DNA of 64,000 bases. Source: Burkholderiales bacterium (lineage in GTDB: Bacteria > Pseudomonadota > Gammaproteobacteria > Burkholderiales > Burkholderiaceae_C). The position numbers were made by a program, and so were the translations under genes. Location: contig JAFLDE010000004.1 in the NCBI GenBank assembly GCA_017302655.1, positions 1-64,000 on the forward strand. Direction: 5' to 3'. Each line of letters begins with the position of its first letter. Positions within the stretch are counted from its first letter, which is position 1. Below the pieces are notes generated by a model. The model was given only the letters and a program-made list of their open reading frames with translations, searched no databases and had not been told where the DNA came from. This document shows, piece after piece, positions 52,711 through 63,507 of the stretch.

Positions 52711-53523
52711 ATGCGCCTCGCCGTCCTCGCCCTGTCTCTTCTTGCGTGGAATGCCCACGCGCAATCGTCGCTCCCTGCGGGTTGGCAATGCACCGGCGTG
52801 TGCGGCTGGATGGCGGCGCAGGGCGACATCGGCGCTTCACCGGAAGCCCAGGTGGGCTATGGCTTTCTGAGCACCGCCGGCTCCACGGTCTACGGCAGCT
52901 CGCCCTTGCAACTCGACCCGAACAGCCGGGGCAGCGGCACGGAGACCAACGGCTCTCGCTTGCTCAGCCCGTCGTTCTCGCTGGTGGCAGGAGAGACCTT
53001 CCGCGCGCACTTCAACTACGCCTCGACCGATGGCAAGGGCTTCGACGACTACGCCTGGGCGCGCTTGGTGCGGGCCGACACCGGCGCCCTCGTGCAGTGG
53101 CTGTTCACGGCGCGCAGCTCCAACAGCGGCACGCGCAACATCGTGCCGGGCGACGTGCTACCCCGCGACGCGTTCGACCCCCGCACGGTGCTGGTGAACT
53201 ACGACGAGTACGAGTTCAACACGCGCGATGCCGCGCAGCCGATCGACTGGACGCCCCTGGGCTTCAGCAACGGAAGCTGCTGGCGCAGCAATGCGGCGGG
53301 CTGCGGCTTCACCGGCTGGCTGACCGCCGAGGTGCAGGCGCCCAGCAGCCAGAGCTATCGGTTGGAGATCGGCATCGTGAACTGGGGCGATGAGGCCTAC
53401 GACAGCGCCCTCGCCTTCGACCTCGCCGGCCTGGCGCCGACGGTGCCCGAGCCGCGCAGCGCGGCCCTGCTCGGCTTGGGGCTGGGCTTGCTGCGGCTGA
53501 CGGCCCGGAAGCGCCAGACCTGA
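52711..53523 (+). CDS. PEP-CTERM sorting protein
   Basis: A 270-residue exported protein with a signal peptide (about 1-17, ending AHAQ). The middle is beta-rich with Cys pairs. The C-terminal sorting signal is VPEPRSAALLGLGLGLLRL followed by Arg/Lys, the PEP-CTERM motif handled by exosortase/EpsH systems. It resembles the NF038132-type group (FSLVAGETFRAHFNYASTDG). No exosortase is in the window. A GGAG site precedes the ATG. Confidence 0.88.
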   Translation: MRLAVLALSLLAWNAHAQSSLPAGWQCTGVCGWMAAQGDIGASPEAQVGYGFLSTAGSTVYGSSPLQLDPNSRGSGTETNGSRLLSPSFSLVAGETFRAHFNYASTDGKGFDDYAWARLVRADTGALVQWLFTARSSNSGTRNIVPGDVLPRDAFDPRTVLVNYDEYEFNTRDAAQPIDWTPLGFSNGSCWRSNAAGCGFTGWLTAEVQAPSSQSYRLEIGIVNWGDEAYDSALAFDLAGLAPTVPEPRSAALLGLGLGLLRLTARKRQT

Positions 53524-53596
53524 ATCGGCACGGAACGCTTCGCCAGCAGGCGGTGGGCGGCAGGGTCGCGGCGGGGTCCTGCTATCTTTGCCGTTG

Positions 53597-54367
53597 ATGA
53601 CCGCCTCCACACCGACGTCCCCCGGGGTGCACCAAATTGCGCCCGACCGCCCGCTGCACTGGCTGTGGCAGGGCATGACCGACTTCCGCCGCTGCCCGTT
53701 TCCCGGGCTGGTGCACGGCTTCCTGATGTGGGCCTTTGGCGTCACCTTGCTGACGCTGTTCGGCCAGCGCTTTTGGCTGTTGGCCGGGGCCTTGAGTGGT
53801 TTCCTGCTGGTGGCCCCGCTGCTGGCCACGGGGCTCTACGCAGTGAGCCGCGAGTTGCGCGCCGGGCGCAAAGTGGTGCTGGCCACGGCGCTTCGCCAGT
53901 GGACGCCCAACCATCCTGCGCTGATGCGGTTCGGCGTGCTGCTGGCGCTGGCGGGCACGGGCTGGGTGCTGACCTCGGCGGCGCTCATCACCCTCATGGC
54001 GCCTGCGCCGGTGAACAGCCCGGGTGACTTCCTGCGCGTCGTTGTGCTGGCGCGCGAGGGCTGGTTGTTCGAGCTGTGGCTGCTGCTGGGCGCGCTGCTG
54101 GCGGCGCCGGTGTTCGCCTCCAGCGTGGTATCCATCCCGCTCTTGCTCGACCAGCGGGTGACCCTGCTCACGGCGGTGCTCACCAGTTGGCGCGTGGTAT
54201 TGCAGCAGCCCGGCACCATGGCCATCTGGGCGGGCCTGTTGATGGGGCTCACGGTGCTGGCCCTGCTGCCGCTGATGGTGGGCTTGATCCCGGTGATGCC
54301 GGTGCTGGCACACGCCAGCTGGCATGCCTACACGGACTTGGTAGAGCGCCCCAAGGCGGCCGCGTGA
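53597..54367 (+). CDS. DUF2189 family membrane protein
   Basis: A 256-residue inner-membrane protein with about six helices. PLHWLWQGMTDFRRCPFPGLVHGFLMWAFG and the later LDQRVTLLTAVLTSWRVVLQQP are DUF2189 signatures. Function is unknown; in proteobacteria such genes often flank cytochrome c oxidase genes, which are absent here. The ATG at 53597 is preferred over a TTG at 53588. The stop overlaps the next start (TGATG). Confidence 0.87.
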   Translation: MTASTPTSPGVHQIAPDRPLHWLWQGMTDFRRCPFPGLVHGFLMWAFGVTLLTLFGQRFWLLAGALSGFLLVAPLLATGLYAVSRELRAGRKVVLATALRQWTPNHPALMRFGVLLALAGTGWVLTSAALITLMAPAPVNSPGDFLRVVVLAREGWLFELWLLLGALLAAPVFASSVVSIPLLLDQRVTLLTAVLTSWRVVLQQPGTMAIWAGLLMGLTVLALLPLMVGLIPVMPVLAHASWHAYTDLVERPKAAA

Positions 54368-54579
54368 TGGGCGGTTTCAACGAGGAGCAAATCGCGCAGT
54401 TCGGCCTGACATTCGGGGTCGGGGCGTTCATGCTCTACATGGTGTTCATCATCCTGCAACTGGCGCGGGAGTCGAAGGCAGGCAAGTTCGGCACATTCGT
54501 GCTGTTCCTGGCCCTGGGGGTCGGTATCCTGGGCTTCGCGATGAAGGGAGTCATCAAGTGGTGGATGGGCGTCGAGTAG
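54367..54579 (+). CDS. DUF2788 family small membrane protein
   Basis: A 70-residue protein with two membrane helices (about 13-30 and 40-60). FNEEQIAQFGLTFGVGAFMLYMVFIILQLARESKAG matches DUF2788. It overlaps the DUF2189 stop by one base and the protease gene start by 22 bases, so three genes form one tight operon. The function is unknown. Confidence 0.85.
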   Translation: MGGFNEEQIAQFGLTFGVGAFMLYMVFIILQLARESKAGKFGTFVLFLALGVGILGFAMKGVIKWWMGVE

Positions 54580-55664
54580 TTCGCCGTTCTGCGCTGGCGG
54601 TGCTGGGCCTGGGTCTGCTGGCCAACGGCTACGTGCTGGGCCGAGGCGGGGTGCACGCGCAGCCCCGCGCGGTGACCCCGCGCGGACCGCTGGAAGCCGA
54701 CGAGGCGGCCCATGTGGCGCTCTTCAAGCGCGTCTCGCCCTCGGTGGTGCACATCACCACCACGCAGGCGCAACGGGACTTTTTCTCGCGGCAGGTCTTC
54801 GAGGCACCAGCGGGCACAGGCTCGGGCTTCATTTGGGACGACGACGGCCACGTGGTGACCAACTTTCACGTGATCAATGGGGCAAGCAGCGCCAAGGTCC
54901 TGCTCTCCGATCAAAGCGAGTACGCCGCGCAGCACGTGGGCTCGTTCCCGGACCGGGACCTGGCGGTGCTGCGCATCGAGGCGCCGGCCGACAAGCTGCG
55001 AGCGATCGCCGTGGGCACCAGCCGCGACCTGCAGGTGGGCCAGCGGGTCTACGCCATTGGCAACCCCTTCGGCCTGGACTTCACGCTCACGACGGGCATC
55101 GTGTCGGCGCTGAACCGCGAGATCGAAGGCATGAACCGGCGCTCCATCCGCGGTGCCATCCAGACCGACGCGGCCATCAACCCCGGCAACAGCGGCGGCC
55201 CCTTGCTTGACTCGGCCGGCCGCCTCATCGGCGTCAACACGCAGATTTACAGCCCCAGCGGCGCCAGCGCCGGCATCGGCTTCGCGATTCCCGTTGATGA
55301 AGTCAACCGCGTGGTACCGCGCCTGATCCGAGACGGTCGCTTCATCCGCCCCAGCCTGGCCATTCGCCCAGGCAATGCCCGGTTGTCGCGCGCACTGAAC
55401 CTGCCCAAGGGCGTGCCCGTGGTGCTGGTGCAGGAAGGTTCGCCCGCAGCGCGTGCCGGTCTGCAGGCCTTCCGGCAACGTCGCGACGGCGACATCGAAC
55501 CCGGCGACGTCATCACTGCCTTGGGCGAGGTGGCCGTGGCCGATTGGGACGATTTGCTCACCGAGCTGGAAAAGCGCCAGGTGGGTGAGAGCGTACGACT
55601 CAGCCTCTGGCGCTCCGGGCGTACACGGCAACTCAGCGTGCTGCTGCGCGCTGAGCAACCTTGA
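54558..55664 (+). CDS. HtrA/DegQ-like periplasmic serine protease with one PDZ domain
   Basis: A 368-residue trypsin-like protease. An N-terminal anchor or signal lies at about 8-30. The triad is visible: His in TNFHVI, Asp in DRDLAVLRI and Ser in NPGNSGGP. A single PDZ domain follows (about 280-365, PVVLVQEGSPAARAGLQ, GDVITALGEVAVADWDDL). One PDZ suggests a DegS-like or AlgW-like form rather than DegP. It starts with GTG and overlaps the preceding DUF2788 gene. A role in envelope quality control is inferred. Confidence 0.9.
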   Translation: MVDGRRVVRRSALAVLGLGLLANGYVLGRGGVHAQPRAVTPRGPLEADEAAHVALFKRVSPSVVHITTTQAQRDFFSRQVFEAPAGTGSGFIWDDDGHVVTNFHVINGASSAKVLLSDQSEYAAQHVGSFPDRDLAVLRIEAPADKLRAIAVGTSRDLQVGQRVYAIGNPFGLDFTLTTGIVSALNREIEGMNRRSIRGAIQTDAAINPGNSGGPLLDSAGRLIGVNTQIYSPSGASAGIGFAIPVDEVNRVVPRLIRDGRFIRPSLAIRPGNARLSRALNLPKGVPVVLVQEGSPAARAGLQAFRQRRDGDIEPGDVITALGEVAVADWDDLLTELEKRQVGESVRLSLWRSGRTRQLSVLLRAEQP

Positions 55665-55679
55665 TCAGCGCTGCAGGCC

Positions 55680-58600
55680 ATGCCCGCAAGCACCGCCTGG
55701 CACCGCTTCGGTCCGGCCGTGCTGGTCTTGCTTGGCTGCCTGCTGGTGGGGTCGGGCGTCGGCCACCTGGCACGAACGCGCGACCTGGCCCAACGCGAAG
55801 CCGAGGTTCGCGTCCAATTGCAAGCCGCGCGAGACCGGCTCGCCAAGGTCGCCGAGACCACCTTCGCCGCCACGGCGAGCCTTGAGACCCTGCTGCGCGT
55901 GCACGGCGGGCTGGACGAGGCATCATTCCGCGCGGCGGTCGAGGTGCTGCTTCGCGAGCAGTCTCAACTGCGCAATGTGGTGGCGGCTCCAGGCGACGTG
56001 GTGGCCTACGTTCACCCCTTGGCCGGCAACGAGCGCGTCCTGGGCCTGGACTACCGGCAAGTACCCGTCCAGTGGCAGCAGATCCTGGCCGCGCGGCAGG
56101 ATGGCAACCCAATGATCTTTGCTCCCGTTCGGCTGGTGCAGGGTGGCCTCGGCGTGGTGCAGCGGCGCCCCATTTTTTTGGCGAATGGCAACCAAGGCGA
56201 GCTGAGCTACTGGGGCACGGTTTCGGCAGTGGCGGACCTCGAACGCTTCATTCAACAGGCCGCGCTGCCCGAAGGAGCGCTGCGCCTGGCGTTGATGGCA
56301 GAAGGCACGAAAGGCGCCATCCCGCAACTCATCTGGGGCGAGGGCTCGCTCGGTGCGGAGCGACATCTGCGCGATGAGGTCAGCGCCTCGGGTGCGCGCT
56401 GGGTGTTGCTGGGCAGCCCGCGCGAGGGCTGGTGGCGACCGTGGTGGCAGTCCTGGTGGATCTGGATCACGGCAGCTGCCAGCCTGCTTCTGGTGCTGAT
56501 GACCTTCCTGCTCACCCAGCGACGCCTGGCCTTGCAGAACGAGGTAAGGGCGCACCGCGAGAGCCGGCAGGAGACCGAACAAGCCCGGGAACGCCTGCAA
56601 GCACTTTTGCGCACCGCCAGCGACTGGTACTGGGAACAGGATGCGGATTTGCGCTTGAGTTTCATCTCGGCCTCGGCGGAGTTGGACTCCGCCGGCGTGC
56701 CGCAGGCTCCGCTGGGCAAGACCCGCTGGGAGCATCCACAGCGTGTGCACGGTCTGCCCGATGAAGCCGCTTGGCGAGCGCACCGCGAGCAGCAGTTGCG
56801 TCGCGAGCCTTTCCGCGACTTCGACTATGCAGTGCGCAGCCAGGATGGCAGCTTGCGCTGGCTCAGCGTGGCGGGTGAGCCGGTGTTCGACGCGCAGGGG
56901 AAGTTCCTGGGCTACCGCGGCACCGGTCGCGACATCACCGCCTACCGTGCGGTGCGCCAGCGCCTGCAGGACGTGCTCGATGCGGCGGTGCAGGTCGGCA
57001 TCATCGCCATCGACACCAGCCAGCGCGTCACCCTGTTCAACCGTGGTGCGGAGCGCCTGTTGGGGCACGGAGCCAGCAGCGTGCTGGGCAGCCGGGTGGA
57101 TGCCCTCCACCAGCGACAGGAGTTGGAGGCGCGGCGCCTGCAGATGCAGGCGCAACTGGGCCACCGACCCGAGACGCCCGAACTGGTGGTGGCATGGGCA
57201 GAGTCCGGCCCCCCAGAGCAGCAACATTGGACCTTGATGCGAAGGGACGGCAGCGAGTTGCAAGTCTCCTTGCAACTCAGCGCGCTGCACGACCAGGATG
57301 GTCGGCCGACGGGGCACCTTGGCGTGCTCACCGATCTGAGCCTTCAGTTGCAGGCGCAGGCTGAGACCCGGTCAAGCGCGGCCCGCCTGACCTCGCTCAT
57401 GGCAGCGCCGGTGCAAGCTGCCATCATCGCCATCGACCTCGAAGGGCGGATCACGCTGTTCAATCAAGGCGCCGAGTTGATGGTGGGCTGGCGCGCTGAA
57501 GAGATGCTGGGACAGGCACCGACGTGCTTGCACGTGCCCGAAGAATTGCAAGCCCGCTGCGAGGCACTGGCCAAGGAGCTCGGTGAGCCGGTCAGTCCCT
57601 TGCGCTTCTTCGCCCAGCATGCGCAACGTGAACGGCCCGAGCCGCTTCATTGGACCTATCGGCACCGTGATGGTCACCTGCTTACGGTGTCGCAAACCTT
57701 GGCCTGCCTGCGTGACGCCCAGGGTCACATCAATGGCTATCTGGGCATGATGATCGACATCAGTGCGCAGCGCGCCGCTGAAGAGCGGCTGCGCACCGCC
57801 AACGCGCGCTTGAGCGCCGTGCTGGATGCATCGCTGGAAGTGGGCATGTTGGTCATCGACCCGCAAGGCAAGGTCACCGTGTTCAATCGTGGTGCCGAGC
57901 GCATGCTGGGCTACAGCGCCGCCGAGATGCTGGGTCAATCGGCCCTGCGACTGCATGATCGCCAGGAGCTGCGGGAACGGCACGAAGCGCTGCAGCGTGA
58001 GTTGGGCCATGAATGCAGCGTCTTTGAGTTGTTTGCACGCCAGGCGATGCAGCCCCCTGGATTTCGCACGCGGAACTGGCTCTATGTGCGCAAGGATGGG
58101 CAGCGCCTGCAGGGCTCGATGTCACTCGCACCAATCTGCCTGGAGTCTGGGGAACAGCTGGGCTTTCTGGCCATGGGCCGCGACATCGGCGACCAACTCG
58201 CGGCCGAACAGGCCGAGCGCCAGGCACGGGATCGCCTTCAGGCCGTGCTCGACGGCGCACTCGAGGTCGCCATCGTGGTCTGCGACAACCAGGGTCACAT
58301 CACGCTCTTCAACCGGGGCGCTGAGCGGCTGTTCGGCTACCCGGCGCATGAGGTGCTCGGGCGCCCCACGCTGATGCTTCAGGATCGCCAGGAGCTGGAG
58401 CAACGCCGCGGCATGCTGGAGCAGCAGTTGGATCGCCCGCTTCGACTCCCCGAGGCCATGACTCTGGCCCTGCGCCAAGGAGGTTCAGCACTCAGCCATT
58501 GGCATTTCGTTCGCAAGGGTGGCGATCGTTTCATTGGCGCCTTGCGCTTGAGCGCCCTGCGCGACCCGGCAGGGGGTCCGCCCAGCTACTTGGCGGTGGT

Positions 58601-59507
58601 GCTCGACATTTCCGAGCAGTTGAGCGCCCGCGAAGCCTTGGAGCAGCTGAACCGCGAACTGGAGCAACGTGTGGAAGCTCGCGGTCGCGACTTGGCCCAG
58701 GTCCAGGAAGGCTTGATGCGCAGCGAACGGATGGCGGCCCTGGGCTCACTCGTCGCGGGCGTGGCGCACGAGCTGAATACGCCCTTGGGCACCGCCATGA
58801 CCGCCGCTTCGACCCTGCACGACCGCAGCCTGGAGCTGATGCAAGCCTTGAAGCAGCAGCAGCTGCGCCGCTCCACCCTGGAAGCTTATGGCCGCGACAC
58901 CGAACAGATGGCGGAGCTGTTGATGCGCAGCCTGCGCAACGCCAGCGACCTGGTGTCTCACTTCAAGCAACTCAGCGTGGACCAGACCGGCGACCAGCGA
59001 CGCAGCTTTCAGTTGGACACGGTCGTGTCCGACGTGCTGTCGGTATTGCGTCCGCAACTCAAGCAGGGCCGGCTGCGCGTCGAAACCGATATCGAACTGC
59101 CCCAGCCCATCGACGCCTACCCGGGCGAGTTGGGCCGGATGCTCACCAACCTCATCCTCAACGCCCAGTTGCACGCCTTCGCGCCCGACGAGGAGGGCCT
59201 CGTGTTGATCCGTGCCCGTCCGTTGGATGACACACGCTTCCTGCTGCAACTGAGCGACAACGGCTGCGGCATGAGCGACGAGGTGCGGAGGCGGGCCTTC
59301 GATCCCTTTTTCACCACCCGACTCGGTTCGGGCGGTTCCGGCCTCGGCTTGAACATCGTCTTCAACATCGCCACCGGTGTGCTCGGCGGAGAGGTGGAAC
59401 TGATCAGCGAACCCGGCAAGGGCTCGCTTTTCGAGTTTCGGCTGCCTTATCAGGCGCCTCAGCGTCACCAACCTGGCGCCGACATGCTCAGCGGCACCAC
59501 GCCCTAG
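55680..59507 (+). CDS. sensor histidine kinase with CHASE and five PAS domains
   Basis: A 1,275-residue membrane kinase. Membrane helices at about 12-30 and 258-279 enclose a periplasmic CHASE-type domain ([17 protein letters not shown]). One PAS lies at about 310-425, then four similar PAS units start near residues 441, 582, 723 and 865, about 141 residues apart ([16 protein letters not shown] and copies). A coiled segment leads to the phosphoacceptor His1030 in [11 protein letters not shown], then an ATPase domain ([22 protein letters not shown]). No response regulator is adjacent. It ends 20 bp inside purL, on the other strand. Confidence 0.92.
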   Translation: MPASTAWHRFGPAVLVLLGCLLVGSGVGHLARTRDLAQREAEVRVQLQAARDRLAKVAETTFAATASLETLLRVHGGLDEASFRAAVEVLLREQSQLRNVVAAPGDVVAYVHPLAGNERVLGLDYRQVPVQWQQILAARQDGNPMIFAPVRLVQGGLGVVQRRPIFLANGNQGELSYWGTVSAVADLERFIQQAALPEGALRLALMAEGTKGAIPQLIWGEGSLGAERHLRDEVSASGARWVLLGSPREGWWRPWWQSWWIWITAAASLLLVLMTFLLTQRRLALQNEVRAHRESRQETEQARERLQALLRTASDWYWEQDADLRLSFISASAELDSAGVPQAPLGKTRWEHPQRVHGLPDEAAWRAHREQQLRREPFRDFDYAVRSQDGSLRWLSVAGEPVFDAQGKFLGYRGTGRDITAYRAVRQRLQDVLDAAVQVGIIAIDTSQRVTLFNRGAERLLGHGASSVLGSRVDALHQRQELEARRLQMQAQLGHRPETPELVVAWAESGPPEQQHWTLMRRDGSELQVSLQLSALHDQDGRPTGHLGVLTDLSLQLQAQAETRSSAARLTSLMAAPVQAAIIAIDLEGRITLFNQGAELMVGWRAEEMLGQAPTCLHVPEELQARCEALAKELGEPVSPLRFFAQHAQRERPEPLHWTYRHRDGHLLTVSQTLACLRDAQGHINGYLGMMIDISAQRAAEERLRTANARLSAVLDASLEVGMLVIDPQGKVTVFNRGAERMLGYSAAEMLGQSALRLHDRQELRERHEALQRELGHECSVFELFARQAMQPPGFRTRNWLYVRKDGQRLQGSMSLAPICLESGEQLGFLAMGRDIGDQLAAEQAERQARDRLQAVLDGALEVAIVVCDNQGHITLFNRGAERLFGYPAHEVLGRPTLMLQDRQELEQRRGMLEQQLDRPLRLPEAMTLALRQGGSALSHWHFVRKGGDRFIGALRLSALRDPAGGPPSYLAVVLDISEQLSAREALEQLNRELEQRVEARGRDLAQVQEGLMRSERMAALGSLVAGVAHELNTPLGTAMTAASTLHDRSLELMQALKQQQLRRSTLEAYGRDTEQMAELLMRSLRNASDLVSHFKQLSVDQTGDQRRSFQLDTVVSDVLSVLRPQLKQGRLRVETDIELPQPIDAYPGELGRMLTNLILNAQLHAFAPDEEGLVLIRARPLDDTRFLLQLSDNGCGMSDEVRRRAFDPFFTTRLGSGGSGLGLNIVFNIATGVLGGEVELISEPGKGSLFEFRLPYQAPQRHQPGADMLSGTTP

Positions 59508-62500
59508 CGTTGGCGAACATGCGCAGCCAGGGGCTGACGCCACCGAGCTCGCGGCCACCACGCCAGCTGAACTGGGCGTTGCGGAACACGCGCTCGGGGT
59601 GCGGCATGAGCGCGGTGAAGCGCCCATCCGGTGTGGTCACCGCGGTGAGACCGCCGGCGCTGCCGTTCGGGTTCGCGGGGTAGGCCTCGGTGGGCTGGCC
59701 GGCGCCATCCACGTAGCGCATCGCACACAGCGCTTGGGCGGCATCGCCCTGAACGCTGAAGTCGGCCCGCCCTTCGCCATGCGCCACCGCGATGGGCAGG
59801 CGACTGCCCGCCATCCCGCCCAGGAAGATCGACGGCGAGGCCAGGACCTCGACCATGGCCAGACGCGCTTCGAACTGCTCGCTGGCGTTGCGCACGAACT
59901 TCGGCCAGGCCTCGGCGCCGGGAATCATGGCGGCCAGGGCGGCGAGCATCTGGCAGCCGTTGCAGACGCCCAGGGCGAAGGTGTCCGGCCGGGCGAAGAA
60001 GGCCTCGAACTGCGCCCTCAGACCGACGTTGAAGAGGATGGAGCGTGCCCAGCCCTCGCCGGCGCCCAGGGTGTCGCCATAGCTGAATCCGCCGCAGGCC
60101 ACGAAGCCCCGGAAGTCGGCCAGTTGATGGCGACCGGCTTGCAAATCGCTCATGTGCACGTCCACCGCTTCGAAGCCGGCGAGGTGCAGGGCGTAGGCCA
60201 TTTCCAGGTGCGAGTTCACGCCCTGCTCTCGCAGCACCGCCACGTGCGGGCGCTGCCCTTCGGGTGCAGACACTGGGGTTTCGTCAAAGCTCAGATGGAA
60301 ATGCAAGCCCGGCGCCTGCGAATCGCAGGCGGCCGCGTACTCGGCGTCGGCGCAGGCGGGGTTGTCGCGCTGGCGCGCAATCTGGTGGCTGACCGCCTCC
60401 CATTCCTTCAATGCCTCGCCCAGCGGCAGCTTAAGCAGGCAGCGGGTGTCGGCCCAGACGCTGATCGCGCCGTCCGTCGTCGGCTTGCCCACCACGTGCG
60501 CGCAGGCGCTCAGGCCATGGCGGCGCAGCACGGCGAAGGCGGCATCGCGCTGGGCCGCGGGCAGTTGCAGCAGCGCGCCCAATTCTTCGTTGAACAGCGC
60601 ACGCAGCAAGGCTTCGTGCCGCAGGCCGCTGACCTGCTGCGCCCAGTTCTTGGCATCGCCGCCCTCTTCCACCGGCAGTCCAGCGGCGATCAGCAGGTCC
60701 AGGTTCAGCGCCAGCCCGAGCCGACCGGCGAAGGCCATTTCACTGGCGGCTGCCCAGAGGCCACCGTCGCTGCGATCGTGATAGGCCAGCAGCATCGGAC
60801 GCAGCTCGTTCACTGCGGCCACCAGGGACTTGAGCAGGCCGGCGTCGTCCAGGTCGGGCACCGCACCGCCGAACTGCGATTCGGTCTGCGCCAGCACCGA
60901 GCCACCCATGCGCGCCCTGCCCCGACCCAGATCGACCAGGATGAGCACGCTGTCGTCGTCCACCAACTGGGGCGTGAGGCAGCCTTCCACGGTGGGCAGG
61001 CTGGCGAAGGCCGAAACGATGAGCGACACCGGCGCGACGACCTTCTGGCCATCCCATTGCGTGCGCATGGACAAGGAGTCCTTGCCCACCGGGATGCCGA
61101 TGCCGAGCGCCGGGCAGAGTTCGAGACCCACGGTCTTCACGGTGTCGAACAGCGCGGCGTCCTCGCCGGCTTCACCGCAGGCAGCCATCCAGTTGGCCGA
61201 AAGCTTGACGCGCGACAACTCGATGGGCGCGGCCAGCAGGTTGGTGATGGCTTCGGCCACCGCCATGCGGCCCGAGGCGGGCGCGTCCACGGCGGCCAGC
61301 GGCGTGCGCTCGCCCATGCTCATGGCTTCACCGGCCAGGCCCTGGTAGTCGGCCAGGGTCACCGCGCAGTCGGCCACCGGAACCTGCCAGGGGCCGACCA
61401 TCTGGTCGCGATGGCTGAGGCCACCCACGGTGCGGTCGCCGATGGTGATGAGGAAGCGCTTGCTGGCCACCGTGGGGTGGCGCAGCACGGCGCGTGCGGC
61501 GCGCTCCAGCTCGATGGCGTCGGCATCGAAGCGGCCGGCCTCGCGGACCACGCGGTGCACGTCGCGGGTCATCTTGGGCGGCTTGCCCAGCAGCACGTCC
61601 ATCGGCATGTCGATGGGCGTGTCGCGACCTTCGTCGGCGAGCACCAGCTGCTTCTCGTCCGTCACGGTGCCGACCACCGCGAAGGGGCAGCGCTCACGCT
61701 CGGCAAAGGCCTGGAACTGCGCCAGCGAAGCCGGCGCGATGGCCAGCACATAGCGCTCCTGGCTTTCGTTGCACCAGATTTCCTTGGGCGCGAGGCCTTC
61801 CTCGTCAAGCGGCACGGCGCGCAGGTCGAAGCGGGCGCCCTTGCCGGCGTCGTTCACCAGTTCCGGGAACGCGTTCGAGATACCGCCGGCGCCGACGTCG
61901 TGGATGGCGAGGATGGGGTTCTCACTGCCCAGCTGCCAGCAGCGGTTGATGACCTCTTGCGCGCGGCGCTGGATCTCGGGGTTGCCGCGCTGCACCGAGT
62001 CGAAGTCGAGCTCGGCACTGTTGCTGCCGGCCGCCATCGAGCTGGCGGCGCCGCCGCCCATGCCGATGCGCATGCCCGGGCCGCCCAGCTGGATGAGCAG
62101 CGTGCCGGCCGGGAAGGCGATCTTGTTCGTCAGGTCGGCGCGGATGGCGCCCAGGCCGCCGGCAATCATGATCGGCTTCAGGTAGCCGCGTTGCACGCCG
62201 CTCACCGCTTGCTCATAGGCGCGAAAGTAGCCGAGCAAATTGGGACGACCGAATTCGTTGTTGAAGGCCGCGCCGCCAATCGGCCCGTCGATCATGATCT
62301 GCAGCGGGCTGGCAATGTGGCCCGGCCGGTTTTCTGGCGTTTCCCAACGCTCAGTCAGGCCGGGTAGGCGCAAGTGACTGACGGTGAAGCCCGTCAGACC
62401 AGCCTTCGGCCGCGCACCACGGCCGGTGGCGCCCTCGTCGCGGATCTCCCCACCGGCTCCGGTGGCGGCACCCGCAAAGGGTGCGATGGCCGTCGGGTGG

Positions 62501-63423
62501 TTGTGCGTCTCCACCTTCATCAGCACCTGGGCCTGTTCGGGCACGCTGATGTAGCGACCATCCTCGCTCGGCTGCCAACGCTCAATGGCATGGCCTTCCA
62601 TGATGGCGGCGTTGTCGGCGTAGGCCACCACGGTGTGCTGGGGCGAGGTCTTCTCCGTGTGCCGGATCATGCCGAACAGCGAATGCGGCTGCGGCTGGCC
62701 ATCGACCACGAAGGTGGCGTTGAAGATCTTGTGACGGCAATGCTCGCTATTGGCCTGCGCGAACATCATCAGCTCGACGTCGCTGGGGTTGCGTTGCAGC
62801 TTGGTGGCGAAGGCGTCAAGCAGGTAGTCGATTTCGTCTTCGGACAGTGCGAGGCCCCATTCACGGTTGGCGCGCTCCAGGGCCGGTCGGCCTTCGCCGA
62901 GCACATCCACCCGCGCCAAGGGCTGTGCGTCGCGCGCTTCGAACAGGCGCCGGGCCTCGTCGGCGCTCCGGAACACCGACTCGGTCATGCGATCGTGAAG
63001 AGCCGCCGCGCAGGCCTGCCATTCCGTGTCGCTGAGCGGTTTGGCCGATCCCAGCAGAGGCTTGTCGAGCTCCAGTTGGTACTCGGTCACACGCTCGACA
63101 TGCTGGATGGCGATGCCGCAGTTGTGCGCGATGTCGCTGGCCTTCGAAGCCCAGGGGCTCAAGGTGCCCAGGCGCGGCGTCACCACGACGCATTCGCCCT
63201 GACCTGCCGCCGGCGCCGCAGGCCCGTAGGTGAGCAGAGCAGCCAGCCGCTGGAACGTCGCCTCGTCCAAAGCCTCTGCACTGCTGACCCAATGCACGAA
63301 GCGCGCGCGCACGCCTTTCACTCGAGGCACTGCCGCTTGAAGGCGACTCAGCAAGCGCTGGGTGCGAAAGGCGGAGAGTGCGTCACCCCCCTCGAAACGG
63401 TGCAGTCGGTGATGGAGGGCCAT
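59488..63423 (-). CDS. purL: phosphoribosylformylglycinamidine synthase
   Basis: A 1,311-residue large-type enzyme of purine synthesis converting FGAR to FGAM with glutamine and ATP. It has an N-terminal PurS-like part (about 1-150), two synthetase halves ([59 protein letters not shown]), and a C-terminal class I glutamine amidotransferase with nucleophile Cys in [10 protein letters not shown] and the His/Glu pair in PHPERVF. The ATG at 63423 gives [17 protein letters not shown], the family start. It overlaps the convergent kinase gene by 20 bp. Confidence 0.97.
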   Translation of the reverse strand: MALHHRLHRFEGGDALSAFRTQRLLSRLQAAVPRVKGVRARFVHWVSSAEALDEATFQRLAALLTYGPAAPAAGQGECVVVTPRLGTLSPWASKASDIAHNCGIAIQHVERVTEYQLELDKPLLGSAKPLSDTEWQACAAALHDRMTESVFRSADEARRLFEARDAQPLARVDVLGEGRPALERANREWGLALSEDEIDYLLDAFATKLQRNPSDVELMMFAQANSEHCRHKIFNATFVVDGQPQPHSLFGMIRHTEKTSPQHTVVAYADNAAIMEGHAIERWQPSEDGRYISVPEQAQVLMKVETHNHPTAIAPFAGAATGAGGEIRDEGATGRGARPKAGLTGFTVSHLRLPGLTERWETPENRPGHIASPLQIMIDGPIGGAAFNNEFGRPNLLGYFRAYEQAVSGVQRGYLKPIMIAGGLGAIRADLTNKIAFPAGTLLIQLGGPGMRIGMGGGAASSMAAGSNSAELDFDSVQRGNPEIQRRAQEVINRCWQLGSENPILAIHDVGAGGISNAFPELVNDAGKGARFDLRAVPLDEEGLAPKEIWCNESQERYVLAIAPASLAQFQAFAERERCPFAVVGTVTDEKQLVLADEGRDTPIDMPMDVLLGKPPKMTRDVHRVVREAGRFDADAIELERAARAVLRHPTVASKRFLITIGDRTVGGLSHRDQMVGPWQVPVADCAVTLADYQGLAGEAMSMGERTPLAAVDAPASGRMAVAEAITNLLAAPIELSRVKLSANWMAACGEAGEDAALFDTVKTVGLELCPALGIGIPVGKDSLSMRTQWDGQKVVAPVSLIVSAFASLPTVEGCLTPQLVDDDSVLILVDLGRGRARMGGSVLAQTESQFGGAVPDLDDAGLLKSLVAAVNELRPMLLAYHDRSDGGLWAAASEMAFAGRLGLALNLDLLIAAGLPVEEGGDAKNWAQQVSGLRHEALLRALFNEELGALLQLPAAQRDAAFAVLRRHGLSACAHVVGKPTTDGAISVWADTRCLLKLPLGEALKEWEAVSHQIARQRDNPACADAEYAAACDSQAPGLHFHLSFDETPVSAPEGQRPHVAVLREQGVNSHLEMAYALHLAGFEAVDVHMSDLQAGRHQLADFRGFVACGGFSYGDTLGAGEGWARSILFNVGLRAQFEAFFARPDTFALGVCNGCQMLAALAAMIPGAEAWPKFVRNASEQFEARLAMVEVLASPSIFLGGMAGSRLPIAVAHGEGRADFSVQGDAAQALCAMRYVDGAGQPTEAYPANPNGSAGGLTAVTTPDGRFTALMPHPERVFRNAQFSWRGGRELGGVSPWLRMFANARAWCR

Positions 63424-63507
63424 GTCAGCGTGCGGAGCGGGAAACGGCACCGGCCACGGGGAACGTGGCCGGTGGCATGGAGGATGCGGGATTCTACGGA
63501 GTGGGAC

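Noticed and set aside
59599-62367. A 922-codon open frame on the plus strand
   Set aside because: Antisense shadow of purL; composition is His/Arg/Gln-rich and no family is recognisable.
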